From Microglena sp. YARC (lineage: Eukaryota > Chlorophyta > Chlorophyceae > Chlamydomonadales > Chlamydomonadaceae), in NCBI GenBank assembly GCA_022414725.1, contig CM039462.1, positions 120,892,750 through 120,956,749 on the forward strand: a stretch of 64,000 bases of DNA. The letters run 5' to 3'. The notes beneath the pieces are model-generated. The model did not search any database. It was not told the DNA's origin and worked only from the letters and a program-made list of their open reading frames with translations. Within the stretch, counting starts at the first letter, position 1, and each line of letters opens with the position of its first letter. Of the stretch, positions 42,359 through 51,965 are shown piece after piece. The position numbers and the translations under genes are program-made.

Positions 42359-42445
42359 TTAAGGAGGACACGCAAACGGCGGAACACTGTCGAATGTATC
42401 GGACACCGAATGGCACACGCAAACGGCGGAACACTGTCGAATGTA
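42359..42445. repeat. Family E repeat, two copies
   Basis: Two copies of CACGCAAACGGCGGAACACT followed by GTCGAATGTAT, the second running directly into the family B MITE. Confidence 0.6.
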
Positions 42446-42653
42446 TACAGTTGTTCTCAAATAATTTTGGGACACTCAGTATAATTTGAATGATATCCCC
42501 TGAAACCAGGTACAGGTCCGTGGTTCACTACAAATATTTTTTGAGGAGTCTCAGGAAGGTTTGTAATATATACAACGTGTCCAAGAGCTACATAGATGGG
42601 TCAATGCTGATGGATGATTATAAAGTGTCCCACTTTATTTGAGAACAACTGTA
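42446..42653. mobile_element. MITE, family B, 208 bp
   Basis: Left end TACAGTTGTTCTCAAATAAT, right end TTTATTTGAGAACAACTGTA, TA at both ends. The right side also shares GGATGATTATAAAGTG with the end of the Fanzor element at 46965, so it is a non-autonomous derivative of it. The middle contains TTCACTACAAATATTTTTTG, repeated at 53060. Confidence 0.8.
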
Positions 42654-42659
42654 GGAGGA

Positions 42660-42940
42660 GTGTACACAAGAGGCCGAACACGGTCGAATGGCACACGCAG
42701 GCCCTCATTGACACACGCAAACGGCGGAACCTTTGTCGAGTCCCACGGCGACAACTACAGTCGACGGAACCTTTGTCGACTTAAGGAGGACAATCGCTCG
42801 CATCGCAAAGAAGTCGATACTCTCTAAGACAACCTGTTATCACATGTCAAGCATGGGTCTGCTAGACAAGCGCTCTCGTATATCGATATGGGAATCGCGG
42901 GCCCCACGGAGTGGGGCAGGGGAATTTAGTTGCAGAAACC
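42660..42940. repeat. Cluster of family E and D repeats
   Basis: Several family E pieces (CACACGCAAACGGCGGAAC at about 42715) followed by a partial family D copy at about 42890-42935 (CGCGGGCCCCACGGAGTGGG). No gene. Confidence 0.55.
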
Positions 42941-43068
42941 TGTCGCATCCACACGCAAACGTACATTCATGACACACGGATGCGGTGGCGGATTCTCGTC
43001 CTCGAATGAAGTGTAAACAACCATTCTTCAGTATAAACAACCATCAGCACAGCACACTTCACAAACAA

Positions 43069-44118
43069 ATGAGTTCCTTTGACGAAATCAATGAAGATGT
43101 ATTGGAGATCATTCTAGCCAATGCGATTTCGAACGAATCCCACCTCAAACAAGTGCCTCTCGTTTGCAAACAGTGGAGATGCGCCGCACCCCGGTGTGTC
43201 ACAAGGATCCACTTAAGACATTATAACAGTTTGGAATACGCATTATCACGCATTTGCAGGCTCAAAGAGTTGAAAATATGTGTCAATCGTGGGGAATACG
43301 TACCCTACCAATCAATGTCGGCTATCGAAGACAAGATCCAAGACATATCGCCGCTGTCCTTCCTCACTGCGTTGGTTCACCTGGACATATCGAACACCTA
43401 CGTGACCGACATATCGCCACTGTACGGACTCACTTCGTTGACGCACCTGAATATGTCGCACACCTACGTGGACGAACACATATTATCACCTCTGTCCGGA
43501 CTCACTTCGTTGACGCATCTGAACATATCGCACACACCTCTGTACAACATACAAGCTCTGTACGGACTCACTTCGTTGATTCACCTGAACATGGCGCACA
43601 CACTTGTGACCGACATATCACCACTGGAAGGACTCACTTCTTTGATTCACCTAGACATTTCGCTATCACAGCTTTCCGGACTCACCGCGTTGGTTCATCT
43701 GAACATGGCGTACACACGGGACCTATTATCACCGCTGGCAGGACTCACTTCGTTGATACACCTGAACATGGCGTCCACACGTGTGGACGACATATCACCA
43801 CTGGCAGGACTCACTCCATTGGTGCACCTCGACATTTCGAACACCGACGTGTACGACATATCACCGCTTTCCGGCCTCACTTCGTTGATTCACCTGAACA
43901 TGTCGTCCACACGTGTGGACGACATATCACCGCTGGCAGGACTCACTTCGTTGGTTCACCTGGACATTTCGAACACCGACGTGGACGACATATCACCGCT
44001 GGCAGGACTCACTTCGTTGGTTCACCTGGACATTTCGAACACCGACGTGGACGACATATCACCGCTGGCAGGACTCACTTCGTTGACGTACTTGAAAAAT
44101 GGATGGAATGATGTGTAA
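43069..44118 (+). CDS. F-box and leucine-rich-repeat protein, 349 aa
   Basis: The N-terminus MSSFDEINEDVLEIILANAI followed by LKQVPLVCKQWR is an F-box, which binds Skp1 in SCF ubiquitin ligases. From residue about 95 to the end there are about eleven leucine-rich repeats of 22-23 residues of the internalin-like form (LTSLVHLDISNTDVDDISPL). The last copies are almost identical in DNA, so the array has recently expanded. The start at 43069 is chosen because the F-box begins there; an upstream Met at 43006 is possible. F-box/LRR proteins occur both in protist genomes and in giant viruses. It likely selects a target for ubiquitination. A detached piece of the same repeat lies at 51590-51753. Confidence 0.8.
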   Translation: MSSFDEINEDVLEIILANAISNESHLKQVPLVCKQWRCAAPRCVTRIHLRHYNSLEYALSRICRLKELKICVNRGEYVPYQSMSAIEDKIQDISPLSFLTALVHLDISNTYVTDISPLYGLTSLTHLNMSHTYVDEHILSPLSGLTSLTHLNISHTPLYNIQALYGLTSLIHLNMAHTLVTDISPLEGLTSLIHLDISLSQLSGLTALVHLNMAYTRDLLSPLAGLTSLIHLNMASTRVDDISPLAGLTPLVHLDISNTDVYDISPLSGLTSLIHLNMSSTRVDDISPLAGLTSLVHLDISNTDVDDISPLAGLTSLVHLDISNTDVDDISPLAGLTSLTYLKNGWNDV

Positions 44119-44403
44119 AATTGTTCAACGGGTCATCCTTAGTAATATTATTGTTCATTTTCCGTTTAAAATAGGGATTGATTTGAGCCTCCGGCATTCA
44201 ATGGGCGTTCCTGCCTCCCGGCCGATTTTGACTGGTTGCGAAACATGGTATGGAGCGGAATTGTGATTCCTTGGTGCTTATGTCTCAAATAATTGTTGTT
44301 CCAGAGATGGAGAGTCTTTTCAGAGGTGTTCATGTGGTAAGGGCCATAAACTGAGCCGTCTACTGCGATTCTTAGGCCAAACGGTTATGGGCTTGTGATT
44401 CAT
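44119..44403. other. Intergenic with left half of a family C MITE
   Basis: Positions 44199-44290 match the left inverted repeat and core of family C (GGGCGTTCCTGCCTCCCGGC, then GACTGGTTGCGAAACATGG). The right half is missing. No gene. Confidence 0.65.
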
Positions 44404-45006
44404 TCAGATACCTACAAAACCGCGGGGAGGCAGATGTGATGCAGGGAATGTATTCAGTTCAGCAAACTGTGCGTCAATGATGAGATGGCATGCCTTCCAT
44501 GCACACCTGAGGCAGCGACACATCGTTGCAAAGTGCTCGCAGTTGTTAAATGCGGCGTTGTAGACAAATGGGGTTTGCTCAGCATCTTTGACCAGAGCGA
44601 GGGCAAGGCTTGCCGAGAGGGTCTGATCCAGAGCAGCCCCTTCGGGGTACAAAGCCTCCGCAAAGATAGAGCCGTTGGCAACGAAGTCTTCGTAGGATCG
44701 CAGGGAGACGTTGGCCTGCTCCTTAGAAATTCCCCACACATCAACGACTGTCGGGACTTCGATATCCCCTGGTGCCACCACTTGCTTCCCGACAAAGATG
44801 CCATGGTGCCTGTAACCGGATGCGTCTTTTACCATGATCTGGGCGCCAGGCTTAAGCTTGCCGAACATAGCATAGCCGCTCTTGTACGGCGTCAGGGTAG
44901 CATATGGGTGCCCGATGTCTGGGGGTGACCAATCTGGAAGCATTCGCTTGATGTGGGCGATTGCCGATGTGAGGATGTCGGCAAGGGGATCTTCCCGAGA
45001 TGCCAT
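44404..45006 (-). CDS. LRAT-like (NlpC/P60 superfamily) protein, 200 aa
   Basis: GAQIMVKDASGYRHHGIFVG holds the catalytic His (residues 67-68) and AAFNNCEHFATMCR holds the nucleophile Cys (156), the arrangement of lecithin-retinol acyltransferase-like proteins, which move acyl groups between lipids or act as thiol acyltransferases. The third residue of the site is probably the Asp of VVDVWG. No membrane helix at the C-terminus, unlike animal LRAT. A paralogue lies at 52397-53029 on the other strand. Intact frame, ATG at 45006. Confidence 0.75.
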   Translation of the reverse strand: MASREDPLADILTSAIAHIKRMLPDWSPPDIGHPYATLTPYKSGYAMFGKLKPGAQIMVKDASGYRHHGIFVGKQVVAPGDIEVPTVVDVWGISKEQANVSLRSYEDFVANGSIFAEALYPEGAALDQTLSASLALALVKDAEQTPFVYNAAFNNCEHFATMCRCLRCAWKACHLIIDAQFAELNTFPASHLPPRGFVGI

Positions 45007-45171
45007 GTTTGTCTCAAATTGAGCTGCTGACTCGTGTTAAGCTTCGAGGATTTCTAATAGATAATTACATAGGGATCTTTTTTATGCGACCGTCATTTTC
45101 TCATTGCAACACCGGGGGGGACATGGGTTTTAATTCAGGACTTGGATTGGCTATAAGGATACCTGGTACAG

Positions 45172-45558
45172 ATGGGATTTTTAAATGAGGAATCCGTATT
45201 GTCGAAGCCGACAGTGTGTGTGCTTACAGGGTTCAATACTGTCCAAGACGCATTTAAGATTGTCCCTCACAAACACATTCCATTTGTCATACTTCGTGTG
45301 CATAATGGGCATTTAGCATATGCATTTGATGACATTGAGGAGGTGCGCATTGAGCCAGATTTTGTGTTATTGAATGCCCTTGGTCTAAAACATCGTGTGT
45401 TTGTGTTGTGTGACAGGTTTACAGATCTTACTCCCAATTATAGGTCGTGCGTGAGCCACGTCATCTGCGCATCAACAAGTTGCGATGTTGTTGTACCCCA
45501 TTGCAATGATTTGCTATGGCTGGATTTGGAGAGAATGCAATTTGCGTTTTTGTTCTAG
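45172..45558 (+). CDS. Hypothetical protein, 128 aa
   Basis: Starts MGFLNEESVLSKPTVCVL; a beta-rich domain with VPHKHIPFVILRVHNGH and paired Cys (VCVLTG, RSCVSHVICASTSCD). No recognised motif. Intact and isolated between the LRAT-like gene and a repeat cluster. Confidence 0.5.
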   Translation: MGFLNEESVLSKPTVCVLTGFNTVQDAFKIVPHKHIPFVILRVHNGHLAYAFDDIEEVRIEPDFVLLNALGLKHRVFVLCDRFTDLTPNYRSCVSHVICASTSCDVVVPHCNDLLWLDLERMQFAFLF

Positions 45559-46160
45559 ATTGTGACAATTTTTCCAGGAAGATCGTCTTATCTGATACAG
45601 TATTGTGAATACATCCAAACACTACATCACAGTCGACGACAACTTAAACTTGACAACTTAAACTCACACACGCGTAGCGGCGGCTGCTGTCGAATGGCAC
45701 ACACAGGACACTCATTGACACACGCAAACATGTAGACGAATCCTCTTCATACAGTCGATCGCTCCTCCTGAACGACTCGCTAGCTTGAGACATCAGCACT
45801 AAGGAATCACAAATCCTCTCCATACAATGTTTCGCAACCAGTCAAAATCGGCCGGGAGGCAGGAACGCCCATTGTATGAATTCCGGGTATGAATGACTGT
45901 GTAAGAATGTTTTGTTTTTGACAAAACTCTTGAAAAATCACATGCAAGGGTGGACATGCTGCATGCTCGCGGTGTGCATCCACATGAGAATGTACGTACA
46001 GGGGGGGGATGCGCAAGCCGCCTCCTTGGCATGTGTGAGGATGAATGGATAACTCAACATGATAAGGAACTCTGAAGAAAAAACGTTACACCACAACAAA
46101 CAAGTCTTAGATAATTTTATTTTTTCATTTAAAATATATACACTTTCATTCATTCATTGA
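45559..46160. other. Intergenic with family E and family C copies
   Basis: 45660-45740 contains family E-like pieces (GTCGAATGGCACACACAGGA). 45769-45876 is a right-hand family C MITE part ending AATCGGCCGGGAGGCAGGAA. No gene. Confidence 0.55.
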
Positions 46161-46681
46161 ATGCCACGAGTGGAAAAACTACCTAAAGCGAAAAAGAAAC
46201 GAAGAGTCGATCTGATGTCGTGTGCTACACAGGTCCCCGTCCACGCGGAAAGAAGGACGACTCGTACACGTCCGAAGAGTTCGTCGCTTTTATGAAGCAT
46301 GAGGCCTCTGACAAAAAAGAACGGACGCTTGATGAATGGATAGAGTGGGCAGGCGCGATCCGCATGAAAGCATCGAAGTGCAGAAAAGTAACAAAATGCA
46401 ACGATAAACTCTCGGCTGCAGGTGAAGTCATTGAGAAAACTGAAAAGCCCCTCAAATCTTGTATCGAGAGCAAATGCCATAGTCGGTATGAACTCATGGC
46501 GAGGCTGACCAATAATTCCAAAACCGCCATGAGCTCGTTCGATAAACACGCAAGCACCGCGCGATGCGGTGCCGTCCATTGCTCGAATGAAGGCGTGAAA
46601 TATGGCAAGGCGACCAAAAAATGGGACGCAATATCGAAGAGATGCGATATTCCCCGAAAAGGGAGTGTCGGTGATTGTTGA
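46161..46681 (+). pseudogene. Hypothetical basic protein, probable frameshift near the start
   Basis: An ATG at 46161 gives MPRVEKLPKAKKKRRVDL, a typical nuclear-localisation-like start, but that frame closes soon after. The neighbouring frame is open from 46187 and reads GKKDDSYTSEEFVAFMKHEA and onward for 150 codons to 46681. A single indel between 46190 and 46240 would join them. The body is Lys-rich with spaced Cys (SKCRKVTKC, SCIESKCHSRYE, RCGAVHCSNEG). Family unknown; the only ungapped start of the long frame is a GTG. Confidence 0.45.
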
Positions 46682-46975
46682 TGCAGGGGCTGCATTTAGC
46701 TGAATCCGCTAAGCGACGGCTAGGTTATCTTGTCCACATACATCTACCAAGGTTGGCGGATCCTCACACAAAAGGGGACGCCGTGTTCATGGGAATTTGG
46801 CCTGAATTCGGGTTTTCTCATCTCATCGCATCGAGTGTGATACCGACGCACACGTATCTAACACAAATCTAATTCGGATCTATACTAAAACTGTCTGTAC
46901 GGGGGCGAATTCTGGTTTGTTAGCTGCTTGACAACCCTATTTTATCGCGGTATTACTTAAAGCCTACAGTTGTTC

Positions 46976-49317
46976 TCAAATAAAGTGGGACACTTTATAA
47001 TCATCCAGACTGCAGATCGTTGCTTTTGGGCAACGTTGGGGGGTGCAGAAGGTTGAAGAGGTTCTCGAAGATATTCCGAGTAGCCTCTTTGGTAAACCGT
47101 TCAACCGTCTGTGTCCCCATATCAGTATCAGGGGGTGGGGTGGGGTTGTCGAGGAACTTCTCGGCGCGTCTCGGCGAAACGCGAGAGGACGCTCTCTCCC
47201 AAAGACTTGGTGAAGTGTAAGCATCAGGATGTTTCTGGAAGCGTTCACATCGCGGTCCCAAGTCTTCCCGCAGTGAAGCATACCACCGCTCTGTTGGCGT
47301 GGCGCTCCGCTTTGACTGCTTTTGCAGTGGAGAATCTTATGAATCCGCTTGCGTACTTCTGTACATTCCCAACTTGTACCGTCTTGCTTCTTACTATGAG
47401 TGAGTGCCACCATGTTGCAAAGGTGGTTCTCACAGCAGCTGCATCGTTGAGATGTTCTGAACTCATCGATGTCCTCCATGATGACGTTTTCTCGGCTACG
47501 AAGCTCGAAACGAATAGCTTGGAGAGGGCCACAAGTCCGCCTAGAGATTGGCGTCGCCCCCAGACCTTTCCAATCACCAAACCCGACGAGTACCTTAGCG
47601 CTCTTCTCTCTCGGAGCTACGAAGTCAGCAATCTCAACAATAAGTTTCTGTTTCTTGCAGTACCTTCGAAAGCGGAGGTTTCGGTACCCCCTGGAAGCAC
47701 GATGGGCAAGAAGGATTGGGGCGGCACCCATGTAGAATCTGGCGTACGCACCAATCTGTTCAGAACTCGAAGAGTCTCTATCCGGAATGATACCACCGAC
47801 GATATCAGCCGTCTCGAGGTTCCAAACGTCAGTTTGACGCTGAGACTTGAAGATCAGACCCTTGCGATAATATTTCGCCGAGCTGTACGATCTGGTACCT
47901 CCGTTGAGTCCTGTTACAGTCACGATATCAGTAACACCCGGGTCTACCGCAGCCACGACCACATTGTCAAGGAAGGATACAATGCCACCCTCGTCTGTTG
48001 TCACGTACTCATGCGCCCGCGTAGAGAACGCGTCTGCAGGCATCGAACATGTCAGACACGTAGGCTTATTCATCAAGATGCTGACTGCAAAGCCGTCTGT
48101 CACAATGCGGTAACCGAACTTCCGAGAAACTGTCTCCACTTTCTTGAGGTTTGCGAAGCGCTCCCATATTCCTTGATGGTTTTTGGAAGCAACGTCTGCC
48201 TTGCATGAATCAAAGTGGCACTCGTTGACCATATAGAAAAGGGCCATTTTCGAAATCGGAATGTGCGACAGAGTGAATCCAGATTTGTAAGGCAACAACG
48301 AGAATGTGCGATGTTTTTCGTTTTTAGTTTTTCGTTTTTCTTCGATGGTCTCCGACAATATCTTGTGGTACAGAGGCAGGGTCATGTGAGCCCGAGACGC
48401 AAAAGTGTTTCCGGATGGTAAAGGTAGAACCCCCCTGAGACAGAATGCCACTTCGCGTGCAAAGAAGCGTTTCGCGTTATCTGCGTCCACCCTAAGGTTC
48501 TTCGAGGAGAGCCAAGCTTCGCTCAACTTTTCAAGCCTCTCTTGAAGTTTAGTCAACCTAACACGCAAAGGGGATCCTTCTGGTTCCTTCCTACCGACCC
48601 TCTTCTTCGCAAGAGCAACTGCACTTTTTGCCGATCGAAGTCTAGATGTTGGAAGCTTGGTTGGCAGCTTTGTTGTATGAGGGCTCATCTTGAAGATGAC
48701 GTCGAGATTCTTTGTAGGGCACTTGATCAATGCAGCCACGATGTCCGACCGCAGGCGCTTTGCAATCTGTGGGTACTTCCACTTCAAGTAAGTCGTTATG
48801 CGTCGCTCAAGGTTGGTCCAAAGATGGTTAGAGGCCATTGTTGCCATGAGAATAGACAGGTCTGCAATGATCTGGTTCTTCACGCTCCCCCGAATGTCAA
48901 CTTTGGATTGCCCCGGCTCTCTTAACAAGTCGAACAGAAGCCGACTACTCTCGAAGTCTTCGCCAAGAGTCGACCCTTACATTTGTTGGTACTGACTGCA
49001 ATAAGGCACCGGTAGAAGAAGTTGCGATTTACGGGAGGGACAGCGATACCATTCTCAAAAAGACGAGCAATGTGGAAATTTGCGAAAATATAACCCTCTC
49101 CAAGCAACTTGTTCATGTCCAGTACCAGTGTGTCTATCTTGTTACGAAGCCAATCATGGGGAATAAAGGTACTCAATTTCATCTTGACCACACAAATCGC
49201 TCGCCCAGGTGCACACTCCCCGTCTTCCTCCCCTTCATAATCGACAAGTTCTGCAACGTCATCATGTTGGTCAGCCTCATGTACCAACGATGATGACTCG
49301 CCGATCCCATTCTCCAT
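46976..49317 (-). CDS. Fanzor (TnpB-like RNA-guided endonuclease), nearly intact, one or two frameshifts
   Basis: The ATG at 49317 shares its A with the transposase stop codon (TGATG). The first about 120 codons (LLGEGYIFANFHIARLFENG) end in a frame change near 48965; the main frame then runs 650 codons. In that frame RuvC-I is AAVDPGVTDIVTV (Asp 329), a VGFGDWKG segment lies near 448-455, DEFRTS near 488-493, zinc ligands at 496, 498 or 499 and 553, and RuvC-III is TWDRDVNASRNI (Asp 560). All catalytic positions are present. Fanzors cut DNA guided by an RNA transcribed from the element's end. The C-terminus probably changes frame again near 47190, because a neighbouring frame (FLDNPTPPPDTDMGTQTVER) looks more protein-like. 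The listed stop lies inside the terminal repeat. Confidence 0.85.
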
Positions 49318-49937
49318 CACAAATTGTACCCCGAAAACGTTTTGATGTAATCTGGATCTGCAGACAGGCTCTCTCGAACATTCCTAACCCAATCTCTTGT
49401 ATTAATCATATATTTTGACAAGTCTTTATACCTCCACATTTCTAGAACACAACATATTTGCATTAAGTAATCGAAATTACAGGTTGACGTCAATGGACAT
49501 GATGCCCTGTAGTCTCTCTTCATGCTTCCAAATATTTGTTCAATCGCATTAGCTCTGGGGCAATAAGGAGGGGTGTACAAAAGCTTCCACCCTTTGCATT
49601 CGGATATATCCTTGATTTCTGAAGAATGGTGAAACCGAATATTATCCATGACGATCGTGGTTTTCTTTGGGATGACCAAAGTTTTAAAGAATTTAATGAA
49701 ATCTTATTTTTTACAATTGTGCTCCAATAACTGATAATCTATTATTCCCTGAGATGAAATAGCGAGTAATAAAGTGAACTTCACACGACGGAGGTTACTC
49801 ATTGTCTTCGTAGTTAATCGAGAACCGATCTTGCTGTATCCATATTTGCTGTGTTCTCCAGCGTAAAATCCTGCTTCGTCGATACAAACAACGTTAGATG
49901 CTGTGATCACGATATCGACTTGGTGCAATATCGTCAT
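49317..49937 (-). pseudogene. IS630/Tc1-type DDE transposase, one in-frame stop, N-terminus missing
   Basis: VVCIDEAGFYAGEHSKYGYS gives the first catalytic Asp, TTIVMDNIRFHH the second, and YTPPYCPRANAIEQIFG the Glu: a complete catalytic triad of the Tc1/mariner-IS630 family. One TAA at 49704-49706 interrupts an otherwise continuous frame. The helix-turn-helix that should precede is not found up to 50199. It ends in TGA, overlapping the Fanzor ATG by one base. Confidence 0.8.
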
Positions 49938-50199
49938 TCAACAAAGTGGCCATGTCGCTCTTGTGCAGGGAGGGATTGGAAGGCGGGCATGGGTTTGATC
50001 AATTGCGTCATGGAGTTGTACATGATAATTGGATTAATAGGGAATGGTACTACTTTGCCTCATGGTATCACCGGATGAGGAAGATGCTCAGACCCCCTCT
50101 TTTGAAAAATCGCAGAATTAAATTATCACTACTCAAGAGAAAGTCGTGTGTATCAAGCCGTATAGGATCAACCTGTTAACGACCATATCAAACTATATA

Positions 50200-50766
50200 T
50201 CACAGTTTAGTGAACGTGTTAGCCAATTCAGTCCATGACTTGCAATCGGCAGGGTGTCGCATGTCTCGTCCAATGAAATTAATTGTGAGTTGGTTAGCTG
50301 CGTTCTGGTCACACCACTTCCAGAATTGTGCCGCCGCAGTGAGACATGCAGAGGATCCATGTTTGGCACAATACGACTCACCGAACTTCAGCCCACCATT
50401 GATGTAAATTACAAACACTTTGTTTGGGGAGGTTTGCTCCTTCGTCCAATGCTCCAGCGCTACGTACGAGTCAACGACTTTTGTCGCGACATGGTGCACT
50501 TGAGACAGCCTAAGCCACTCGTCCACCGAATGGGGTTCGATATGGCTATCCATGAAAATCGCTGTATTGATGTTATAACCGGTTTGAATGAGGGCTATTA
50601 AAACATTCCACTCATGATATCCGCTGCCACACTCTGGAAATACAATGATTGATACCTTACTTGTGCATTTGTTTACATAATTGAGCACATTATTGACGAT
50701 GTGGTTACTGTCATTGGGTGTACATGCACTATTTTGTAGAACAGGTAAAGGATGATTTGCATCCAT
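50200..50766 (-). CDS. Hypothetical protein, 188 aa
   Basis: Starts MDANHPLPVLQNSACTP. KVSIIVFPECGSGYHEWNVL resembles the first strand and glycine loop of a Rossmann-like fold, and FVIYINGGLKFGESYCAKHG follows later. No catalytic motif is certain. It lies upstream of the transposase relic on the same strand and inside the proposed family B element, so it may be cargo. Intact frame. The 260 bases between it and the transposase hold no clear gene. Confidence 0.55.
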   Translation of the reverse strand: MDANHPLPVLQNSACTPNDSNHIVNNVLNYVNKCTSKVSIIVFPECGSGYHEWNVLIALIQTGYNINTAIFMDSHIEPHSVDEWLRLSQVHHVATKVVDSYVALEHWTKEQTSPNKVFVIYINGGLKFGESYCAKHGSSACLTAAAQFWKWCDQNAANQLTINFIGRDMRHPADCKSWTELANTFTKL

Positions 50767-50934
50767 TCTATGTTTGCATTATTATTTTGGTGATAAAATC
50801 ATGCACCACATTTCCTTAAGCACACTTTATCATGAAATACAAGGTGTCCCACTACTCCATGCTCGCACACGGCTGGATTGGTTTCCAGAACCAGGCACAT
50901 TTGCATCTACATGTGCCGTACTCTCCAGAAAGCG

Positions 50935-50962
50935 GTTTCATTTTAGTATTCCGTCAAGTGTA
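50935..50962. mobile_element. Solo terminal repeat, family A (right end)
   Basis: GTTTCATTTTAGTATTCCGT then CAAGTGTA with terminal TA at 50961-50962. It overlaps the last codons of the ATPase gene. Confidence 0.65.
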
Positions 50963-51409
50963 GAATTTGAATGCGTACGTGGCCTTCAACATCTTCAGCC
51001 AGTCAGATCCGTGATGGTCATGATACTGACTGAGTTGTAAGATGGTGTCTCGACCGTCTAGGGGAATGCTGCACGGGTGAGAGACAGACACGATGACGGC
51101 ACGAGCTTTCGACTGCATGGCATTGTGTAACAATTGGCGGCCTTGTACATTAAAAAGATGGATGTCATCAAATGCTAGCACATTGAAACCGTCAAGTGAA
51201 GGTGATTCTGATTCAGATTCAGACAGTTTACACAACGTTGCCTCTGGTGTATGTAAAGCATGGTACTCCTTATTATGTTCTGTCATGACCAATATTAGAG
51301 TGGGTGGTGAATGTTGAGCAATAAGTTGAGTGATAGCGTGACTCTTCCCACTTTCCCTGCGCCCTAAAATGTACATTACTTGTGGCTTACTTGTCTGTGT
51401 GATGCTCAT
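50954..51409 (-). CDS. Small P-loop ATPase, packaging-type (A32-like), 151 aa
   Basis: VMYILGRRESGKSHAITQLI is a Walker A loop and FNVLAFDDIHLFN a Walker B with a trailing Asp, followed by ARAVIVSVSHPCSIP, the place of the sensor strand. This order matches the FtsK/HerA-A32 ATPases that pump DNA into capsids of NCLDV, virophages and polinton-like viruses, but it is about 100 residues shorter than usual. The 3' end runs into the family A terminal repeat ending at 50962, so it may be truncated. A similar single end (TACAGTCGGCG at 51463) lies on its other side. Other P-loop families cannot be excluded. Confidence 0.6.
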   Translation of the reverse strand: MSITQTSKPQVMYILGRRESGKSHAITQLIAQHSPPTLILVMTEHNKEYHALHTPEATLCKLSESESESPSLDGFNVLAFDDIHLFNVQGRQLLHNAMQSKARAVIVSVSHPCSIPLDGRDTILQLSQYHDHHGSDWLKMLKATYAFKFYT

Positions 51410-51500
51410 TTACTCACATGACAAGGGAATTTGATGCATATAATAACCGCAACCAACTAAGCTACAGTCGGCGTGTCCAGGAAGAGAGGCGATCGCTTCA

Positions 51501-51753
51501 GTGCGGCGGCTGGTCCTTCAATGGGCACTCTCGAAGGTCGAAGACCGATTATCGCTGTCCGGCTTCATTTCGTTTTGTCGCCTGAGCAAGGTGCTCGACA
51601 TATCACCGCTTGCCGGACTCACTTCGTTGGTTCACCTGGACATTTCGAACACCGACGTGCTCGACATATCACCGCTTGCCGGACTCACTTCGTTGGTTCA
51701 CCTGGACATTTCGAACACCGACGTGGACGACATATCACCGCTTGCCGGACGAG
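51501..51753 (+). pseudogene. Leucine-rich-repeat fragment
   Basis: Two and a half repeats of LTSLVHLDISNTDV type, with DNA nearly identical to the end of the gene at 43069-44118. No F-box. It merges into repeat family F at about 51760. It is a recent partial copy or recombination product. Confidence 0.7.
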
Positions 51754-51775
51754 GACGAGAGGAGAGATTTTTTGG

Positions 51776-51965
51776 TCATAGCCATCGGCAAACAACGGAT
51801 TCAATATTCAACAATCGGCGGAGCCCCTTTCACCTATTCCCCCCAGCGGAGCGACCGGGGGCGACCGGAGGGGAGCCCCCACAAAGGAGTCCGCGAGGAA
51901 CCGAGCGGGTGGGCGACCGGAGGGGAGCCCACAGTTCACATCAACCAGCAGACACACACTACTGT
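51776..51965. repeat. Repeat family F copy
   Basis: Contains GAGCGACCGGGGGCGACCGG and twice GACCGGAGGGGAGCCC, ending GAGCCCACAGTTCACATCAA. Similar to 24897-25017. Confidence 0.6.

Larger units (their letters stand above)
46965..50853 (-). mobile_element. Tc1/mariner-like transposon, family B, carrying transposase and Fanzor
   Basis: The left end is TACAGTTGTTCTCAAATAAA at 46965, followed by GTGGGACACTTTATAATCAT. A degenerate right end is proposed at 50841-50853 (AAGGTGTCCCACT), in the correct orientation but matching for only about 12 bases. Leftward inside are a 188-aa hypothetical gene, a DDE transposase relic and a Fanzor, in this order. The 208-bp MITE at 42446 and the fragment at 26574 share its end. 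The right boundary is the uncertain part. Confidence 0.65.

Noticed and set aside
43254..44111. 285-codon His-rich frame
   Set aside because: Second frame of the LRR repeats; the F-box/LRR reading is far more protein-like.
47111..48208. 365-codon rightward frame
   Set aside because: Antisense of the Fanzor, whose catalytic motifs and flanking repeats clearly set the coding strand.
49946..50179. Rightward 77-codon frame (GGHGFDQLRHGVVHDN)
   Set aside because: It looked briefly like an acyltransferase-type His motif, but there is no Cys site and it lies where the transposase N-terminus is expected.
46961..50860. IS607-type element (serine recombinase plus TnpB)
   Set aside because: The partner gene has a DDE triad, and the ends are inverted repeats with TA, not the features of IS607.
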